Assembly: GCF_016587435.1 (NCBI RefSeq)
Contig: NZ_BNJJ01000005.1
Coordinates: 186,001-250,000 of the forward strand
Source of the DNA: Dictyobacter formicarum
GTDB lineage: Bacteria; Chloroflexota; Ktedonobacteria; Ktedonobacterales; Ktedonobacteraceae
Length of the DNA: 64,000 nucleotides
Direction: 5' to 3'
A model generated the notes under the pieces. That model did no database searches. It saw nothing but the letters and a program-made list of their open reading frames with translations, and had not been told where the DNA came from. The translations under genes were made by a program, and so were the position numbers. Positions 36,644-45,985 of this stretch are shown one piece after another (the first letter of the stretch is position 1; every line of letters starts with the position of its first letter).

Positions 36644-38958
36644 CGCTTGCCTCCTACCTGTATATTCGTTTGATCGGATGCCGTATGTTCATTGCCAGCA
36701 TCAGCCGGTCCCAGGTACTCGGCCAGGGCGGGCGAATGGCTCTGGACGCCAGCAAAGGGGAGCCACCAGTTCCAGTTACCCAGCAGACGCATGGTGGCGG
36801 GAACCAGCAGACCACGCACCAGCGTAGCATCGATCACTACGGCCAGAGCCATGCCCAGTCCCAGGGCTTTGACCAGAATCATATCGGCGGTCGCAAAACA
36901 GGCGCTCACCACAATCACGATCACCGCCGCACTCGTAATAATACCGCCGCTGCGCTGCAATCCCAGCGCCACCGCCTGCTTATTATCGCCCGTTTGCCAG
37001 AACACCTCTTGAATACGTGACAACAAAAAGACCTCGTAGTCCATCGAGAGGCCAAAAATTGAGCAGAAAAGCAGGATCGGGCTGGACGCCTCAACAAATC
37101 CCAGGGGGGTAAAACCCAGTATCTGGTGTAAGAAACCATCCTGGAAAATCAGCACCAGGGCGCCGTAGCTGGCCAGGATAGATAAGGTATTCATCACGAT
37201 CGCTTTTAAGGGCAGCAGGAGCGACCGGAATAGTAAGAGCAGCACGATATAGGTGGTAATGGAGATAACTAAAACGGCGATCGGAAAATCCGTATATAGC
37301 GACCTGACATAATCGATATTGCCGGCCGTGCCGCCATCCACCAGCACAGAAATGCCATGACCAGGATCGGTGTTGCGGATCGTCTGCACCAACGCCTGCG
37401 AATTTGGATCGACCATGCCATATTTACTGACTACTTCCACTAGCAACGTATCCCCCGAAACAGATGCCTTCAGGAAGGCGCCCAGGTAAGGATCAGCGAT
37501 AAGTTGAGGATGTGAGTAAAGTAATTGGTATTGTTCCAGCGTGAAGCGTGGATCGGCGCTCACAATACTATCTACCCGATCTACACGCGGGTCGGCCTCA
37601 ATGCGCTTGACGTAATAATAAAGATTTTTGATATTCTCAGGAGTCAAAGCATTGCCACTGGTATGCACAGCCATCAGGATAGGAGTGGTTTCGCGCTGAT
37701 TGAAGCGCTGCACCAGTAGATCATAGGCGGCTCGTGATGGCACATACGATGGTAAGATTGAGGCGTCAGGAGCGGAAAAACGGACCCCCAGAAAAGGTGC
37801 TCCGAAGCTAAGCAAGAGTAACAGAACCGGGAAGAAGACGCGTAGCGGATAGTGCATCACAAAATGCGACAACCGATACCAGAAACCATGCTGCGGGTCC
37901 AATTCTATGTCCGCTCCAACTGGATGCCGCTTGAAGCGGGGCAGACGCACTGGCAGAGCATTAACCTTCAAACCTAGTATCGATAGGAGCGCTGGCAACA
38001 GGGTAATGGCCGCCATGACAGCCAGAACCACCACCAGGATGCCACCCAGGCCCACCGAATGCAGCATGTTAATATGGAAGAAGGTCAGACCAAATAGGCC
38101 AATCGAAACAGTCAGGCCTGAAAATGTGACTGCGCGGCCCGCTGTGGCCACGGTCACCGCCACAGCCTCCTCAATAGTCCGTCCATGCAGCAGTTCTTCC
38201 CTGAAACGACTCACCATAAACAGTGAATAATCTACGCCCAACCCCAAACCAAACAGTGTGGTGATGTTGAGCACAAAGATAGAAAGAGGAGTGATGTGCC
38301 CCAGTGCAAAGATTAAAGCCAGGGATACGACCACGGCAAAGCCGCCAACCAGGGCTGGCAATGCCGACGCAACCACTGAACGAAACACAAATAGCAAAGC
38401 AATAATAGCAAATGGGAAGGCCAACAGTTCAGCTCGCCGCAGGTCATTTTCGCTGACGCTCTGAATATCTTCATAGAAAACGGGTCCGCCACCAATACTA
38501 CTCTTTAAATCCGGTACTTTCTGTAAGCGCCGCTCTAACTCTGGCAACAGTTTGGCCGCCGTGTTCGCATCCGGTTTCATCTGAATGTTGACATAAGCAG
38601 CATGACGATCCTGAGAAACCTGGCGTGGATTATCTAAATAGCTGGTTACCTGGGCAACCTCGGACCAACCACGGATATTGGCCAGGGCGTGCTCGGATTG
38701 CTGAATAAATTGTGGATCTTCAACCGTATAATGGGAGCTGGTAAAAATAATTTGTACGATCGTTTCATTGACATGCAACTTTTGCACCAGCGTATCAATC
38801 GCCCTTTGGGACTCTGAGTCAGGACTCTCAAAGCCTCCAGATTGCAATACTTGATTTGCGCGAGGAGCAAAGGGAAGCGCAAGCACCGCGGCAAGTATCC
38901 ATAACCCAACAATCAACCAGCGATGGCGGGTGGCAAATTTGCCCAAACGGTAGAACAT
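36640..38958 (-). CDS. MMPL/RND-family transporter
   Basis: About 772 residues, two repeats of an extracytoplasmic loop plus helices. The first helix (HRWLIVGLWILAAVLALPF) is followed by a large loop, then a helix block with GLGVDYSLFMVSRFREEL, the MMPL signature carrying the proton-relay Asp-Tyr. The second half repeats this with SMDYEVFLLSRIQE. These proteins export lipids or lipid-like metabolites with proton force. The ATG at 38958 has AGAAAGG eight bases upstream; an ATG seven codons earlier is less well placed. It ends in a 4-bp overlap with the CrtC-like lipoprotein, implying a shared substrate. Confidence 0.92.
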   Translation of the reverse strand: MFYRLGKFATRHRWLIVGLWILAAVLALPFAPRANQVLQSGGFESPDSESQRAIDTLVQKLHVNETIVQIIFTSSHYTVEDPQFIQQSEHALANIRGWSEVAQVTSYLDNPRQVSQDRHAAYVNIQMKPDANTAAKLLPELERRLQKVPDLKSSIGGGPVFYEDIQSVSENDLRRAELLAFPFAIIALLFVFRSVVASALPALVGGFAVVVSLALIFALGHITPLSIFVLNITTLFGLGLGVDYSLFMVSRFREELLHGRTIEEAVAVTVATAGRAVTFSGLTVSIGLFGLTFFHINMLHSVGLGGILVVVLAVMAAITLLPALLSILGLKVNALPVRLPRFKRHPVGADIELDPQHGFWYRLSHFVMHYPLRVFFPVLLLLLSFGAPFLGVRFSAPDASILPSYVPSRAAYDLLVQRFNQRETTPILMAVHTSGNALTPENIKNLYYYVKRIEADPRVDRVDSIVSADPRFTLEQYQLLYSHPQLIADPYLGAFLKASVSGDTLLVEVVSKYGMVDPNSQALVQTIRNTDPGHGISVLVDGGTAGNIDYVRSLYTDFPIAVLVISITTYIVLLLLFRSLLLPLKAIVMNTLSILASYGALVLIFQDGFLHQILGFTPLGFVEASSPILLFCSIFGLSMDYEVFLLSRIQEVFWQTGDNKQAVALGLQRSGGIITSAAVIVIVVSACFATADMILVKALGLGMALAVVIDATLVRGLLVPATMRLLGNWNWWLPFAGVQSHSPALAEYLGPADAGNEHTASDQTNIQVGGKR

Positions 38959-39497
38959 AATGTGACCTTTCTCTAGCATAATGCAGTGGGCAACAAACTT
39001 TTCTCATTCTGTTGTATGACGACCCTTTGTGCCCGGTGGGGTAATCCTCTCATGCAGGAAATCAATGCCTTCACGTGAAGACTAGCCAGACTTCACCAGG
39101 TTGAGCTACATATTCAACGCTCTATTTTATTCTGGCTCGCTGTATTTACTGTCTGCTTATCAAACGTTTTATACCCGATGGATTGTCAGACTAAATGCAA
39201 CACCCATAAATATCATAAAACAGGTAAACAAGCTGCCAACAGAGGTCCAAAACGATAAAGAAGAGGCTAAGGTCGACTATAGGAGCCGGTTGTTGTATAA
39301 TGAGGGCATCACCCACTAGCTGTGTATTAACACATCCCTTTTCCTGGTATTGAGATTTTTGACGGGCAATTTTTATCTTACCAGGTAAAAGAAAAAAGAA
39401 CCTGCTCTGCAGTGTTCCTGCTGCGTAAAAAATAGATAATAGTATCATCGTAACAATGCGGCAGATAGACGTCCTTTATCCAAAAGGAGTTTTTAGT
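38959..39497. other. Spacer before smpB, with a promoter candidate
   Basis: A 540-bp spacer between divergent genes. On the plus strand TCGACT (39273-39278) and TATAAT (39296-39301) are 17 bases apart, giving an smpB leader of about 190 bases. A CCTGGTA ... TACCAGG inverted repeat in that leader could form a hairpin with a long loop. I searched for ssrA (tmRNA), which often neighbours smpB, and did not see its conserved ends. Confidence 0.45.
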
Positions 39498-39995
39498 ATG
39501 GCTAAAGCAGCCTCAGCAAAAAAAGCGACCACACAAACTAACCAGGTGCCAATTAAGATCATCTCGGTCAACCGACAGGCATATCACGATTATGAAGTAG
39601 AGCGAACCCTGGAAGTTGGCATTTCACTCGTTGGAACCGAGATTAAATCAATTCGAGATGGCAAAGTACAGCTGCGCGGTTCCTATGCGATGGCACGCAA
39701 AGATGAGATCTGGTTAGAAAATGCCAATATCGCGGTCTACGATCATGGGAATCGCTACAATCACGATCCGATGCGCACGCGTAAACTGTTGCTCCATCGT
39801 CGTGAAATCGACCAGTTGCTGGCCAGGGTCGCGACCAAAGGCCTGACGCTGGTACCCTTAAAGCTCTACCTCAAAGGGGGTCGCGCAAAAATAGAATTAG
39901 GGTTGTGTCGTGGTAAAAAACTCTATGACAAGCGCGCAACTATCGCCAAGCGCGATGCACAGCGCGATATAGAACGTATTGTGAAAGGTAGATAA
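39498..39995 (+). CDS. smpB: SsrA-binding protein SmpB
   Basis: 165 residues. SmpB binds tmRNA and brings it to stalled ribosomes for trans-translation. After a Lys/Ala/Thr-rich start, the core reads NRQAYHDYEVERTLEVGISLVGTEIKSIRDG, then LENANIAVYDHGNRYNHDPMRTRKLLLHRREI, and the basic C-terminal tail GLCRGKKLYDKRATIAKRDAQRDI. These are the classic SmpB signatures. The ATG at 39498 is chosen for AAAAGGAG upstream; an earlier in-frame ATG lacks one. The VOC gene starts seven bases later, so they are co-transcribed. Confidence 0.96.
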   Translation: MAKAASAKKATTQTNQVPIKIISVNRQAYHDYEVERTLEVGISLVGTEIKSIRDGKVQLRGSYAMARKDEIWLENANIAVYDHGNRYNHDPMRTRKLLLHRREIDQLLARVATKGLTLVPLKLYLKGGRAKIELGLCRGKKLYDKRATIAKRDAQRDIERIVKGR

Positions 39996-40002
39996 GTACG
40001 TT

Positions 40003-40371
40003 ATGACAATTACAGGTCTCCATCATGCGCAAATTACGATTCCACGCGGAGCCGAGGAGCAAGGTCGGCAATATTATTGCCACCTGCTCGGGCTGCCAGA
40101 GATAGAAAAGCCGGACTCGCTGAAGGGTCGTGGCGGCTTCTGGCTACAGGTCGGTGATCGTCAGGTCCATGTTGGAACAGAAGATGGAGTGGAGCGCACC
40201 AGCACAAAAGCGCACCTGGCGTATCATGTTAGCGATATCGCTAGCTGGAAACAAAAACTGCAGGCGCATGGCTTTCAGATCTTAGACGGGGTGTCGATTC
40301 CAGGCTTTGAGCGTTTTGAAACACGCGATCCCTTTGGCAATCGCCTGGAGTTTATTCAATCCCTGACATAA
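40003..40371 (+). CDS. VOC-family (glyoxalase/dioxygenase fold) protein
   Basis: 122 residues, one vicinal-oxygen-chelate domain. It reads GLHHAQITIPRGAEEQGRQYYCHLLGLPE at the start with the first metal-site His, KAHLAYHVSDI in the middle with the second, and FETRDPFGNRLEFIQS at the end with the C-terminal Glu. The fold covers glyoxalases, dioxygenases and antibiotic-binding proteins; the reaction cannot be assigned. It follows smpB by seven bases, and its 3' end overlaps that of the convergent MFS gene by 16 bases. Confidence 0.88.
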   Translation: MTITGLHHAQITIPRGAEEQGRQYYCHLLGLPEIEKPDSLKGRGGFWLQVGDRQVHVGTEDGVERTSTKAHLAYHVSDIASWKQKLQAHGFQILDGVSIPGFERFETRDPFGNRLEFIQSLT

Positions 40372-41651
40372 GTCGATGAACTGCTACCATATTTCTTGTC
40401 TTTGCCAAACAGCCAGAACAGAGAGAGCAGGGCCACCAGGGCCAATAATACGGTGAGATAGATCAGCCCGTCGAAGCCAAAGCGATGGGCAAACATGCCA
40501 CCAAGACCGTTTCCCAGTATCTGCCCCAGGCCCAGAAAGATGGAATAGAGACCCATGACCATGCCTCGATCTTTAGCGGCCTCTTCTGAAATATCTGCCA
40601 GGTAAGCCAGAGCGGCAGGAGCAAAACTGGTTTCAGCGAAAATGCCTATCAGCAATAATGGCAGCCAGACATAGATCATGCCTGTATTACTAGCTCCACG
40701 ATGATTGATGCCAAATAAGGCGATACAGGCCAGGTAAACCCCTATAATCGAGGTAAACATCAGGCGCAGGCGCGCAACCTTTTGCAGGAAGAAAGCCCAG
40801 AATAACAAGCTCAGGCTGAAGAAGAGTACAACCCCACCCAGCACCAGACTCAACAGGCGTCCTCCTCCAGGTCCACTCATGCTGCCCATCAACAATTGAT
40901 GTGGATAGCGCACGGGGGTCGACAGGATAAACGTCAGTTGCGAGCTCAGCCAGATACCTACCAGGGCGCTGATGCACAGCCAGGCTGGTAGAAAGGCCAG
41001 CAAACGCGGCATCCGCAATATCACTATGTAGCGCTTCGCGGTCTCAACGACTTTCTCCTGGCTCACGATCTGGCGGGCTGGCGGCGACAACCACATACAC
41101 CAGATTACTAGCAAGTAACTAGCAGCCAGAAAGACAAAGGATAGACGCCCGAACCAAAACCAGAGCAAACCTCCCATCACGGTTCCAACTGCGATACCGC
41201 CACTGGTTACCAGTTCATACAGGCTCATGACGCGTACGCGTCGGCTTTGATTATGCACCGTCAGATCGGCCAGATAGCCAAGTACTGCTGGAACGGTAAT
41301 AGCTCCGGACAGGCCTGCCAATACTTGCAGGCTCAATAAATAGGGCAGTGGCTGGTGGGTAGGAGTAAAAAAGAGCAGGCCTGCTTGCAGCAGACCAAAC
41401 ACAGGTCCTAACACCAAAAATTTGCGCCGTCCCCAGCGATCACTCAACCCACCCATAAAAGGCGCCAGCGTAAGTTCAGAAATATAGAAAGCTACTGGCA
41501 GTAGGCCAACTTGCACGCTGGTAATCTGATGGGCCGAGCTTGCCGCAATGTGCGCGAGCAAGAGTCCCAGTACAATAGTTCCAGCGCCAGAATTCGCGCG
41601 CAGGATAAAAGTTCCAACTAATAAAGGTGTCACCGTTTGTCGGCGGCCCAT
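40356..41651 (-). CDS. Major facilitator superfamily transporter
   Basis: About 431 residues with twelve hydrophobic segments. The loop 2-3 motif GGLSDRWGRRKFLVLG is the MFS motif A. The central cytoplasmic loop (ARQIVSQEKVVETAKRYIV) divides two six-helix halves. Drug or metabolite efflux is likely but the substrate is unknown. The ATG at 41651 with GAGGGG upstream lies 20 bases after the stop of the tiny membrane gene, arguing for one transcript; an earlier in-frame ATG overlaps that gene. Confidence 0.9.
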   Translation of the reverse strand: MGRRQTVTPLLVGTFILRANSGAGTIVLGLLLAHIAASSAHQITSVQVGLLPVAFYISELTLAPFMGGLSDRWGRRKFLVLGPVFGLLQAGLLFFTPTHQPLPYLLSLQVLAGLSGAITVPAVLGYLADLTVHNQSRRVRVMSLYELVTSGGIAVGTVMGGLLWFWFGRLSFVFLAASYLLVIWCMWLSPPARQIVSQEKVVETAKRYIVILRMPRLLAFLPAWLCISALVGIWLSSQLTFILSTPVRYPHQLLMGSMSGPGGGRLLSLVLGGVVLFFSLSLLFWAFFLQKVARLRLMFTSIIGVYLACIALFGINHRGASNTGMIYVWLPLLLIGIFAETSFAPAALAYLADISEEAAKDRGMVMGLYSIFLGLGQILGNGLGGMFAHRFGFDGLIYLTVLLALVALLSLFWLFGKDKKYGSSSSTYVRD

Positions 41652-41670
41652 AACCCCTCGCTTAATTTTA

Positions 41671-41805
41671 TTATTCACCCGGAAGACGGTCAGCATTGTG
41701 CGAGCGAGTCTTCCGATAGCTATATAACGTTACCAGAGCAATAATAGCTCCAGAAATAATCAGGCCAATTGCCACAATTAGTAATACAAAAAGCAATATA
41801 CGCAT
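41671..41805 (-). CDS. Tiny single-pass membrane protein upstream of the MFS gene
   Basis: 44 residues from the ATG at 41805, which has GAGGA a few bases upstream. It is one hydrophobic helix (LLFVLLIVAIGLIISGAIIALVTLYSY) followed by a short charged tail. The MFS start codon is 20 bases downstream, so it is likely translated from the same mRNA. It could be a transporter regulator or merely a leader peptide. An in-frame longer start at 41865 lacks a ribosome site. Confidence 0.5.
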   Translation of the reverse strand: MRILLFVLLIVAIGLIISGAIIALVTLYSYRKTRSHNADRLPGE

Positions 41806-41991
41806 ATTATCCTCATTGGTGGCATTCATGTAAGTTATAGCAGTAATTATCGATACAACTGTCATAACAATCTCTTCGTCTTCCCCCTCGGTGGTGATGC
41901 CTTTTCAGTTCCCATCAATGGTAGAACTATGTACTAGGACTATGCAGAGCACGGAAAGGTAACAATATCACAGGATAAGCACAACATTTAC

Positions 41992-42026
41992 AAAAAAAAC
42001 ACGCCAGCAGCGCTGCCCTGGCGTGT
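41992..42026 (-). terminator. Intrinsic terminator after the acetyltransferase gene
   Basis: A 9-bp stem (ACACGCCAG at 41999-42007 with its complement at 42018-42026) followed on the minus strand by eight Ts (41992-41999). It lies 27 bases after the stop codon at 42053 and ends the acetyltransferase/ABC operon. Confidence 0.88.
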
Positions 42027-42052
42027 CGCTAACATAATTTTATCCATTTTTA

Positions 42053-42745
42053 CTATCCTGTGGCGCAAGGCAGCAATACAGCTGGCACTTCTGCCTGGAG
42101 TCTCCTCCCGAATGTTTTGACATAAACACTATATTTCGAAGCCCTGTAGGTATCGCGCGCTCCCTGCCCCCGTGTAACCACGCTCTGCTCATCAGCATTG
42201 AGCGCTACCTGGAGGGTTAACAAGCCAGCATTGGTTGAGAGCAAAGGATCGGCAATATGTTCCAGAGCGAACTGCATACGCAAGAACTGTTGCTGCAAAC
42301 AATAGCCTTCGTGCTGCATAATTTCACGCAACAACTCATTTGCGCTACTCACGGTAATATGAATTTGAATCTGGCATCGCATCATCAACTCGCGAGTTAG
42401 CTGGCGGATGCGCTCTTCTCCCAAGCGGATCAAAAGTGTTTCGACACCACGGCCCTGATACTCAGGATGGATGGCCATCTCAAAAGCATAGATTGGCGCT
42501 AACGACTCATTGCTTTTCCGCTGTACATCGGCATAGCCAACCACCTGCTGCTGCCGTGTTACAATCATCCAGGCGTCACGCGCCAGTTGAAAACAACTAT
42601 CTTGCCAGCGCTCCTTTAGCTCAGCCTCTAGCTGCTCTTCAGACCTGACGGCCTCATCCTGGTATAAGCTCTGCAAGTGTGCGACCTCAGCACTATCTTG
42701 CAGGCGCGGGGCACGTGCAGACAATTGATGTAAACGTATAATCAC
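42053..42745 (-). CDS. GNAT-family acetyltransferase
   Basis: About 230 residues from the GTG at 42745, which has GGAG seven bases upstream; a TTG at 42832 would lengthen it into the neighbour without a ribosome site. The acetyl-CoA loop is AIHPEYQGRGVETLLIRLGEE (positions about 110-130), a full GNAT motif A with the Q/R-x-x-G-x-G/A pattern. The final 70 residues fall outside the GNAT fold and are not recognised. It lies downstream of the two-domain GNAT gene and the ABC exporter genes on the same strand. Confidence 0.85.
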   Translation of the reverse strand: MIIRLHQLSARAPRLQDSAEVAHLQSLYQDEAVRSEEQLEAELKERWQDSCFQLARDAWMIVTRQQQVVGYADVQRKSNESLAPIYAFEMAIHPEYQGRGVETLLIRLGEERIRQLTRELMMRCQIQIHITVSSANELLREIMQHEGYCLQQQFLRMQFALEHIADPLLSTNAGLLTLQVALNADEQSVVTRGQGARDTYRASKYSVYVKTFGRRLQAEVPAVLLPCATG

Positions 42746-42821
42746 AACAGTGCTCCATTCATCATCAGCAATCGAGCTGGTTAGATGGAGACAAAAGATA
42801 GGCAAGTCAAGTCTGGATATC

Positions 42822-43799
42822 TTATTCTTCAAGCGTAAGCGTACCTGGTTCCTTGCCTACCCGTAGCTCCTTCTCGTACTGGGTCGATCGCTGTACAACG
42901 TGCATCCCGGCACGTTCATATAAGCGCGTCGCGCCCGTCAGACTCTGTGCATCCACCGACAGGTAAACCGTATGTATGTCGCGACGAAAAAATTCACTAA
43001 AAGAATGCTGTAAAAGCGCCAGGGCCAATCCCTGACGACGCCATGGACGGCGCACACCCAGCACATGCACCCAGCCGCCATCTTCCTCATCGGCGCAGAG
43101 AGCGATCCCGGCAATCTCATCGCCATCCATAGCCAGAAACCAGAGCGCAAGATCAAATTTTTCGCGCTGCGTGGTCCAGTATTGCCACTGCTCAAAGCTC
43201 TGGCTCATAAAGCCCCAGTGATCCCGAAAGATATCTTCATCGGCTTCATAAACAACATGCATCATATCTGGAGTCGGATTGATGATGCGGATATGTTCAG
43301 GCCATTGCGGGGCCGCTGGCACCGCTGACAATTCGATTCCCATATCCCAGAAATTGCGAATTGGCTGAAAATCATGCTGTTCCAGCAGCTTTTTCCAGGC
43401 AAGATTCTTATTATTACAAAACCCACGCATGGTGACGCGTACATCAGGAGCGGCCAGTGGAATCCTCTCTCGCGCCCACTGCTCGGCCTTGTCCAGTAGC
43501 AGTTCGCCAATACCACAGTCGAGGTACTGTGGATGCACACTACAGCGCACAAAGTTGCGTGCATGCTGCACATGTTCCATCACCGCGTAGCCAATCGCCT
43601 GCTCTTCCTGGTTCAGCACCAGCCAGCCGCCGCTGGTCAGATCGACATTCGGCGACCCAAGCATCCGACGCATATCGTCCAGCGTAATGTCGACTTTGCC
43701 CAGCCAATGGAGCTCGCTGGCCACGGCGAGCTGGTACACTTTTTCTGCATCATCTAGAGTCAACTGACAAACCGTAAAGGTGTCAGGAATATTCATCAT
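42822..43799 (-). CDS. Double-GNAT acetyltransferase (mycothiol-synthase-like layout)
   Basis: About 325 residues with two GNAT domains in tandem. The N-terminal copy has SVHPQYLDCGIGELLLDKAE and the C-terminal copy has VLGVRRPWRRQGLALALLQHSF, the stronger acetyl-CoA site. This is the layout of MshD and of several antibiotic acetyltransferases; neither substrate can be inferred. The tandem ATGs at 43799/43796 suit the start of the first domain; a TTG at 43880 is open upstream. It sits 87 bp after the ABC permease gene. Confidence 0.82.
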   Translation of the reverse strand: MMNIPDTFTVCQLTLDDAEKVYQLAVASELHWLGKVDITLDDMRRMLGSPNVDLTSGGWLVLNQEEQAIGYAVMEHVQHARNFVRCSVHPQYLDCGIGELLLDKAEQWARERIPLAAPDVRVTMRGFCNNKNLAWKKLLEQHDFQPIRNFWDMGIELSAVPAAPQWPEHIRIINPTPDMMHVVYEADEDIFRDHWGFMSQSFEQWQYWTTQREKFDLALWFLAMDGDEIAGIALCADEEDGGWVHVLGVRRPWRRQGLALALLQHSFSEFFRRDIHTVYLSVDAQSLTGATRLYERAGMHVVQRSTQYEKELRVGKEPGTLTLEE

Positions 43800-43886
43800 C
43801 ACAAATGTTATCCATTCCCTTGGATGGTGGAAGCTCCAGCACATTGGCGCAAGCGCTTCCACCTGATAAATCAACCTCAAAAACTA

Positions 43887-44711
43887 TTAGCCGTTGCGCT
43901 TCAATCTTCCTGTGCGTTTGGCGTAGCGTTCAGCCATGCGGAAGATCAGCATACCTACAGGGATACTCACCGTGCCTGTGATCAGCAGCGGCCAGACGTT
44001 GCCCCAGATCTCGGGCGACCAGATCGGTTTGCCTGTCAGTAATCCGAAGCGCAAGCCGTTCAACACATAGGTCGCTGGCGAGAGCCAGGATAGTGGCTGC
44101 ATCCAGGCCGGCAGAACGCTAATTGGATAGTAGACGCCCGAAACCAGCAGGATCACGGCGCGCACAATAAAGGACATCTGCATACCTTTTTCGGTATACA
44201 GCAGCGGCAACACCGAGGTTGCGATCCCAAAGCCGATAAACGAGATGCTACCCAGGAGCAACATAAACACGACCGTCAGATAGTTGGCATGGCTGAGGTC
44301 GAGATGGAAAAAGAAGACCACCACGATCAACTGCAGGGCCGTGAAAAGCAGACCGTGCGCAATGGCATACCAGCAGCTACCAATCATATGCGTAAAACGC
44401 GAGATGGGAGCCATAAAGGTATGCTCAATCGTCCCTTCCCAGCGCTCAATATTGATGACATCAGTTACTCCATCAAAGGTGACACTCAAATAGGTCCAGA
44501 CCGATGTACCAATCAACAGGTAGAGAATCATATAGTTTACCTGAGACGGCTTCAGGTCAGGCGTAGCTTGAGCAATGAACGTTATGCTGAGAGCATTCAC
44601 AACGTTATAAAAGAGCCAGACAACCTCCCAGGCCCAGTAGCGCTTGGTCAGGTTCCAGTTGCGTTCAAAAAACGCATAACTGGCACGCGCCTGATGGATC
44701 ATCGAAGACAT
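43887..44711 (-). CDS. ABC-2 type transporter permease (DrrB-like)
   Basis: 274 residues, six hydrophobic segments. The central loop ERWEGTIEHTFMAPISRFTHMIG is the ABC-2 signature, and the C-terminal part has LSWLSPATYVLNGLRFGLLTG before the last helix. It pairs with the ATPase gene 15 bp upstream, forming an exporter for a drug, lipid or polysaccharide. AGGGGAG precedes the ATG. Confidence 0.9.
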   Translation of the reverse strand: MSSMIHQARASYAFFERNWNLTKRYWAWEVVWLFYNVVNALSITFIAQATPDLKPSQVNYMILYLLIGTSVWTYLSVTFDGVTDVINIERWEGTIEHTFMAPISRFTHMIGSCWYAIAHGLLFTALQLIVVVFFFHLDLSHANYLTVVFMLLLGSISFIGFGIATSVLPLLYTEKGMQMSFIVRAVILLVSGVYYPISVLPAWMQPLSWLSPATYVLNGLRFGLLTGKPIWSPEIWGNVWPLLITGTVSIPVGMLIFRMAERYAKRTGRLKRNG

Positions 44712-44726
44712 AGTAAAAATCTCCCC

Positions 44727-45689
44727 TTAATTATTCTCTTCTTCTTCACGCTGGGCCTCATACACCTCGAAGGCCTTTTCCCAACTTCCATAGCGCTCCA
44801 CGTCTTCTTCTGTGATCAGATGGGTAGCGGTGTAGTGCATAAACACTTCATTCATCGACACCAACTCTGTTTTGCCGTGAAGATCGGACACAGTACGCTT
44901 CAGTGCCTCTGTTTCACCTGAGGCGACGATACGTCCCTTATCAATAATGGCCACGCGATCACACAGGGCCTCAGCCTCATCCATATCATGGGTCGTGATC
45001 AAGATGGTCGCGTCATGCACATCACGCAGCTCATTAACAAAGTTCTGCACATCGATCTTTGAGCGCGGATCGAGTCCGGTCGTTGGCTCGTCCAGCAATA
45101 ACAGGATTGGCGATGTCAGAAATGCCCGTGCGATAGCTACTTTCTGCTGCATACCGCGAGACATGTTCTCCAACGGCGCATCGATGCGATCAGGTTTGAT
45201 GCCCAGCCGCGTCAGAATCTCGCGAATGCGTTTGCGTGCCTCTGCTCCATTCATGTTATAGAGCCGAGCTGCATAGAGCAGGTTTTCCATCGGCGAGAGC
45301 TTCTTGAAAAACGATGCCTCCACACTCACACGATTGATCAGGCGTTGCACCGTATATTCGTCTTTGACCACATCATAGCCAAAGATGCGCACCGAGCCTT
45401 CATCGGGAATCAACAGCGTTGAGAGAATACGGATTAAGGTAGATTTACCTGAACCGTTAGCGCCCAAAATACCGACGATCTCACGACGTTTAACTGTTAA
45501 ATTGACATTATCGACCGCACGCACTTCGTTTTTCTGTTTATTTTCCAGTGCTTTTTTCCGTGAACGATCCCATAAAGGACGTGATTTTTTAAAAACCTTT
45601 GACACTCCATCGATGACGACCGCGTCATTGGTCGGATCAATGGTAATATTTTTTAACAATGGCATAGCTGTAAGATCAGTGATAGCCAA
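44727..45689 (-). CDS. ABC transporter ATP-binding protein (DrrA-like)
   Basis: 320 residues. Walker A is GANGSGKST, the signature is MSRGMQQKVAIARA, Walker B is LLLLDEPTTGLDP and the H-loop is in LITTHDMDEAEALCD. An N-terminal 50-residue polar extension precedes the nucleotide-binding domain, and a 60-residue Glu-rich tail follows it. The start is TTG at 45689, supported by AAAGGAG eight bases upstream. It leads the operon with the permease and the double GNAT, the typical layout of a self-resistance or export cassette. Confidence 0.92.
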   Translation of the reverse strand: MAITDLTAMPLLKNITIDPTNDAVVIDGVSKVFKKSRPLWDRSRKKALENKQKNEVRAVDNVNLTVKRREIVGILGANGSGKSTLIRILSTLLIPDEGSVRIFGYDVVKDEYTVQRLINRVSVEASFFKKLSPMENLLYAARLYNMNGAEARKRIREILTRLGIKPDRIDAPLENMSRGMQQKVAIARAFLTSPILLLLDEPTTGLDPRSKIDVQNFVNELRDVHDATILITTHDMDEAEALCDRVAIIDKGRIVASGETEALKRTVSDLHGKTELVSMNEVFMHYTATHLITEEDVERYGSWEKAFEVYEAQREEEENN

Positions 45690-45985
45690 GAGTTTTCTCC
45701 TTTGGAATAACCAAACCTATCAGAACTCTCTTCAGTCTAGATCAACACCGAAATCTCTACATCGAACATTCGAACAGGCTGTATCTGTCCAACCAGACAG
45801 TGACAAATTCCATACTTCTACCATTACATTCCCAGGCACATGCCTCAAAACGACATACCATCCTCCATTCATCAGCAAAACGATAATTCAAGCCCTCAGA
45901 AAAAAACGCAATAAAAAACCGTGGACTGGAAGTTGCTTCACCAGTGCCCACGGTTGGAGGGTTGCTCTTACATTTGACGCGCCTT
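45690..45985. other. Spacer between the small gene and the ABC operon
   Basis: A 296-bp gap. The distal part holds the terminator of the small gene (45913-45955). The part next to the ABC gene should hold the ABC operon promoter, but no consensus box pair is obvious. Open plus-strand frames across it are antisense and unsupported. Confidence 0.4.
45913..45955 (-). terminator. Intrinsic terminator of the small gene
   Basis: Stem AACCGTGG-ACTGG (45917-45929) pairs with 45941-45955 with a two-base bulge; on the minus strand it is followed by TTTTTTATT and another T-run (45901-45906). It lies about 30 bases after the stop of the 64-residue gene. Confidence 0.82.

Noticed and set aside
36544..37020. 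158-codon plus-strand frame opposite the MMPL gene
   Set aside because: Antisense to conserved transmembrane helices and without a start site.
39101..39319. 72-codon frame before smpB
   Set aside because: Starts at TTG with no ribosome site and runs through the likely smpB promoter.
39302..39497. Possible tmRNA (ssrA) next to smpB
   Set aside because: The conserved 5' and 3' tRNA-like ends and a tag-peptide frame were not found.
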